Origin: Chrysogorgia sp. JL179-B06
Taxonomy: Eukaryota > Cnidaria > Anthozoa > Scleralcyonacea > Chrysogorgiidae
Direction of reading: 5' to 3'
Length of the DNA: 64,000 bases
Assembly: GCA_035772405.1 (NCBI GenBank)
Contig: JAYKKM010000016.1
Coordinates: 642,501-706,500, forward strand
Below the pieces are notes generated by a model. That model was not told the DNA's origin. It made no database searches and saw only the letters and a list, made by a program, of their open reading frames with translations. This document shows, one piece after another, positions 60,491 to 64,000 of this stretch; the first letter of the stretch is position 1; each line of letters starts with the position of its first letter. Made by a program: the position numbers and the translations under genes.

Positions 60491-61139
60491 TTTGGGGGGT
60501 ATTTAGAGTTAATCCAATGGGTCTACTCTCGTCAATACGACATCCTTTGTGTACTAATTCAGAAAATAAATGTATTTGATAACTATCAAATGAATAGCTA
60601 TCGGTTGTATAAAAATAAGACAATTGTTTACAATTCTTATAACAGCAATGGGTCTTTTCCCTATACCGTATTTTCACACATAGCTTATCGATATTATATA
60701 AATATCGTCTATTCTGTTTAATCATTCCTGTAGGGCAATGGCGGTCACAATAATGAATAAAGCAAGCACCCAATTCATATACAATCATTTCAAATCTCTC
60801 TAAATTATGAGCATAATTAAGTGCTGCGACAAAATAATACGGGGCAATACTTATCAGATAGAGGATTACGTATACAAATTCAATATCATATCGACCCTTA
60901 AGATTATAAATTAATCTTGCGATATAACTCTTGATAAGTACCGCAGGTTTACGTATTCCCTTCGACAATTGCAATTCATTCATTGTAAGACACATATATT
61001 GATATAAATCATCTCTTGGATGGTTATTATTGAGAATGGGTATAAACCAACTATCCGTGTGATTACTATTTAAATGAAATATAGAGTATATTAAATGTGG
61101 CGAAGGAAGCAATACCAATGTCTCTACATCATTGTCCAT
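60480..61139 (-). CDS. Unrecognised 219-residue protein
   Basis: An uninterrupted frame in AT-rich DNA, starting MDNDVETLVLLPSPHLIYSI. It has hydrophobic helices (FVYVILYLISIAPYYFVAAL, about residues 88-107, and FEMIVYELGACFIHYCDRHC with two Cys and His) and a second Cys pair (THCCYKNCKQ). Its length argues against chance. It could be an intact exon of a host gene, the C-terminus of a repeat protein, or a gene of a small element. No family or function can be given. Confidence 0.35.
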   Translation of the reverse strand: MDNDVETLVLLPSPHLIYSIFHLNSNHTDSWFIPILNNNHPRDDLYQYMCLTMNELQLSKGIRKPAVLIKSYIARLIYNLKGRYDIEFVYVILYLISIAPYYFVAALNYAHNLERFEMIVYELGACFIHYCDRHCPTGMIKQNRRYLYNIDKLCVKIRYREKTHCCYKNCKQLSYFYTTDSYSFDSYQIHLFSELVHKGCRIDESRPIGLTLNTPQIVV

Positions 61140-61159
61140 ATATCGACGAATAAAATACT

Positions 61160-61690
61160 TTCGTTGAGTATTACACAGGACGAAATCGCAGATTTAACCA
61201 CAGGTTAATGCTGGTGTAAAGTAGAGTTAATGATTGCTTTATCCAGCTTTAATCATATAGCGTAATGGACTAATGGTGTGAAAGGTCCCTTTACACACCT
61301 TTATACCACAATAATAAAGCTGTGTAATGACGGCTTTACACCCCCTGTGTAAAGACGTTATAAATCTTGATAAAGCTACATTTAAACTGTCAGTTTAAAA
61401 GCGAATAAACAATGTTAAATTTCCATTTACCATACTTTAACACCATTGATTAAAGTTCCGCGCACATTTATCTCCCTTTACACCTCGTTGTTAAATACGT
61501 GTAAAGATACCTTCAATCACGTTTATAATCCATGTTTAACACCATTGTTTAAAGTTCGCGCACATTTATACAACTTTACGTACACCGCGTTGTTAAATAC
61601 GTGTAATCACAGCACGAAATCACAGATTTAACACCGTTCAAGGTGTGTAAAGCAGTGTTAATGATTGCTTTATCAACCTTGGTACAATTA
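61160..61690. repeat. Array of TTTACACNNTTTA-type repeats with duplicated ends
   Basis: GACGAAATCGCAGATTTAAC at 61178 recurs as CACGAAATCACAGATTTAAC at 61612. Between them are many GTGTAAAG/CTTTACAC units, many in inverted pairs. It is probably another MITE of the type with short palindromic subterminal arrays, disrupted at its right side. Confidence 0.55.
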
Positions 61691-62741
61691 TCGCACCAGT
61701 TTGGGAAAAAAATCAAAACAAAATATACATTGTACAATTTACAATATTTTTATTCTGGTATTAGCATATTCATGTATATCAATGACATCATGAGGTATGT
61801 CACATTTTGATATCGTCTAAATATATATATTACTAATGTACTTTACCATCAAAATAACGTTAAGTGGCCACTTATAATAAGGCCTTATTTAATTTCAGTA
61901 AGTGTAAGTTATTATTATGTTTGTTAAAAGCAAATTTTAATCTACAATGAGGCAGACAAAGCCTTAATTTGCACAGACCAGTTTCAGTTGGAAATCAATA
62001 AAACAGTACAACTGTAGCTGTCTATATTTGAAGTCTGTTTCAATATTTGTCAGCCAACTCCAATTGCGTACATTATGGTGAATTATTGGACATCGGTTGC
62101 CTCTGGTGCTTCTGTTGTACAATATATTTTGGACAGTTCTCTGGTTTTCTCTTTCAGAATTTCCCCCAATTACTCTTGCCAATGTTCTTTTTGCCACTTG
62201 ATCTGTTAATGTTTCTGATGGAATTTGTCCAGCCTTCTCTTAATATTTTTCAATTCAGTACTCTGCGATTGTGAAGAGTCACTATCTTCATTGGAAATAT
62301 ACAGTAGGATGCCATCATAACTTCAGCAACGTTTGCCTGGTCAACGTTCATATTAGAAACTTCCAATGAAACATCTATATACATACCAATAGACCTCTTT
62401 TATAATGGCACAAATTTTAAATATTCTTTTATGTGTATCTTAATTAGCCTTTCAGCCTTCTTGGGAGCAAAATATTAATTTGAATTGGAGAAACACGAAC
62501 GAGCCCAGAAAGGCGTATGGTGATGTACATAAAAGAATATTTACCAAATTAATGGTTCAAATTAGTTGAAAAAAGACTATATGCAATTATTTGGTGAATA
62601 AAGAGTTCATGACATACGTGATGCGCATTTTCCATAATTTAGACCAAAATAGTGTGTACACAATAAATATAATCATGCAAAGCACTAAACATACATGTTC
62701 TTGTCTGAATGCCACAAAAATAATTTTAAAAATAATTTTAA
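61691..62741. other. Gene-free stretch
   Basis: AT-rich. A short stretch around 62040-62230 is open in both directions but has no recognisable motif. Nothing was identified. Confidence 0.35.
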
Positions 62742-63060
62742 AGGTGCCGTCCAGTCCGTTCTGCGCATTTCCATGTTTCTGTTTACATCGTTTGTTTACA
62801 TTGCGTTATATAAACATTGAACATGAAGTATTTCGGATTTTTTTCACACGCTTGAGCTTTTCCGCCTAAAAAGCGTGTTATAAGAAGCTGTTTGGTTCAT
62901 AAATGTGGATAATATATCAAACTACCACTCGTGCCTTCGCCACATTTAACGAATACTCTCTTTCGAACTGTCGCAAATCTATTCCGTTAAAGTTTGTTGA
63001 CATGTGGGGTCCCCAACGTTTGAAATATCATACATGCGCAGAACGGACTGGACTGCACCT
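62742..63060. mobile_element. TTAA-flanked MITE
   Basis: The ends AGGTGCCGTCCAGTCCGTTC and GAACGGACTGGACTGCACCT lie between TTAA copies (62738-62741, 63061-63064). Relative of the element at 38798. Confidence 0.9.
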
Positions 63061-64000
63061 TTAAGATTTAATGTACATAATCACCCTTAATTTATAAAAT
63101 TAGAGAATATGGAACAAATAATTTATTACTGAAAAGAAAACACGATACATACCTTTCAACTGCAACAAACTCCATGGACATTCCATATTGATGGTTAAGC
63201 TCGTTCACAGGTTTTTGGAAAATGCTGATCTTGTGCTCTGACTTTAGACTATGAAAGAATTTAAGTACAAATTAAAAAAAGCGAATGAACTTTGTGGAAA
63301 CACCACGTAAATCGTTATTGCCAACTGCTGAGATTTCCACCTGTTCAGGCATTGTCTCCTGACTTCAGAGCATATGTGAAATAAAACATGATCTGTAGTG
63401 TTAACTCACACCATACAAAAAAACAAAACAACTGCTCATCTTAAAATCTACAAAGATCACGTACGAATACGAGGATTTCATAATACAAAAATTTAATAAT
63501 TAAAAATTACTAAATTGTTTTCAACGATTTGATAAGTCTTTAATAATTTATTATAATAATTTTACAGATCTCCGACCATCTCAAATTTCAGCACTGCAAC
63601 CATAGGAAGCCAAATCAAACTATATAACTATTTGTGTTATTATATTATATTATATTACATTACAGTATATTACATTATATTATATTATATTATATATTAT
63701 ATTATATTATTACATTATTATATTATTATTATATTATTATTATATTATGTAATGTTTAAAACACGAGCAGCAGTGTTTTATCAGATACAAAACACGAGGC
63801 GATGTTTTAAATGGCTTAAAAAACGACCAGCATTTGGTAAGTTCGTTGGCGTAGTAATTTTTAAAAATAACGTTGTCTAAGCCGAGAAAATCAAAGCTAA
63901 AGTTTATGTAAATTAGGATGAATCTTTATCACATATAAAGATACGACACGGTGGTGATTTTCCTTTGTGTTTTCTTCATGCATTATTAATGAGTTTTTTT
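63061..64000. other. AT-rich end of the window
   Basis: No gene. (TATTA)n low-complexity sequence fills 63635-63750, followed by a decayed palindrome with AAAACACGAG phrases at 63755-63800. Confidence 0.5.

Overview
The window looks like nuclear DNA of an animal, most likely an early-branching marine invertebrate such as a cnidarian or sponge. That is inference: it rests on spliced gene fragments, very dense small DNA transposons, tRNA-type SINEs, several LINE remnants and Crypton-type recombinase remnants. Almost nothing is ordinary host gene; the only clear single-copy host fragment is a short exon resembling an SLC25 mitochondrial carrier at the left edge.

The centre (7857-31663) is one complete, precisely bounded Polinton/Maverick virus-like element. 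It has inverted termini starting AGTAGTATAGAAACTAGCGG, a 6-bp target duplication (GATGTA at 7851-7856 and 31664-31669) and a full viral gene complement. Leftward-transcribed genes are penton-like single jelly roll, chromodomain integrase, a long membrane protein, double-jelly-roll major capsid protein (MCP), packaging ATPase and two small genes. Rightward-transcribed genes are a large unknown protein, a fibre-like protein with a lectin-like C-terminus, several small membrane and coiled-coil proteins, a Bro-N/VRR-type nuclease/zinc-finger protein, and a zinc-ribbon protein that may be VLTF-3-like. A protein-primed type DNA polymerase B points leftward from the right end. Many of these genes are preceded, within a few bases of the ATG, by a motif close to CGTATAGTATAG. 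Both termini can fold into long hairpins. No adenain-like protease is visible.

The Polinton is decayed. The capsid, packaging, integrase and penton genes carry frameshifts or stops. Two other transposons have landed in it: a 5.8-kb element with terminal arrays of palindromic GAGTTA-type repeats (12031-17833, TA duplication) that splits the membrane-protein gene, and a 1.4-kb element (26094-27488, 9-bp duplication) carrying a RecQ-like helicase fragment, which cut off the polymerase C-terminus and gave it a transposon-encoded tail. Without these insertions the element is about 16.6 kb, normal for Polintons.

The Polinton itself sits inside another gene (7405-7856 continued at 31670-32009) that lies just downstream of a truncated Pif1-like helicase, probably the remains of another mobile or virus-like element. 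Left of it are LINE reverse transcriptase fragments in scrambled order, a 36-bp minisatellite and a MITE. Right of it (32-64 kb) is a graveyard: LINEs, Helitron/Pif1-type helicases, a TIR transposon carrying a decayed gene with an internal inversion, a nearly complete spliced SAP-domain gene of a multicopy family, two Crypton remnants, five TTAA-flanked MITEs, and a three-level nested insertion near 55 kb.
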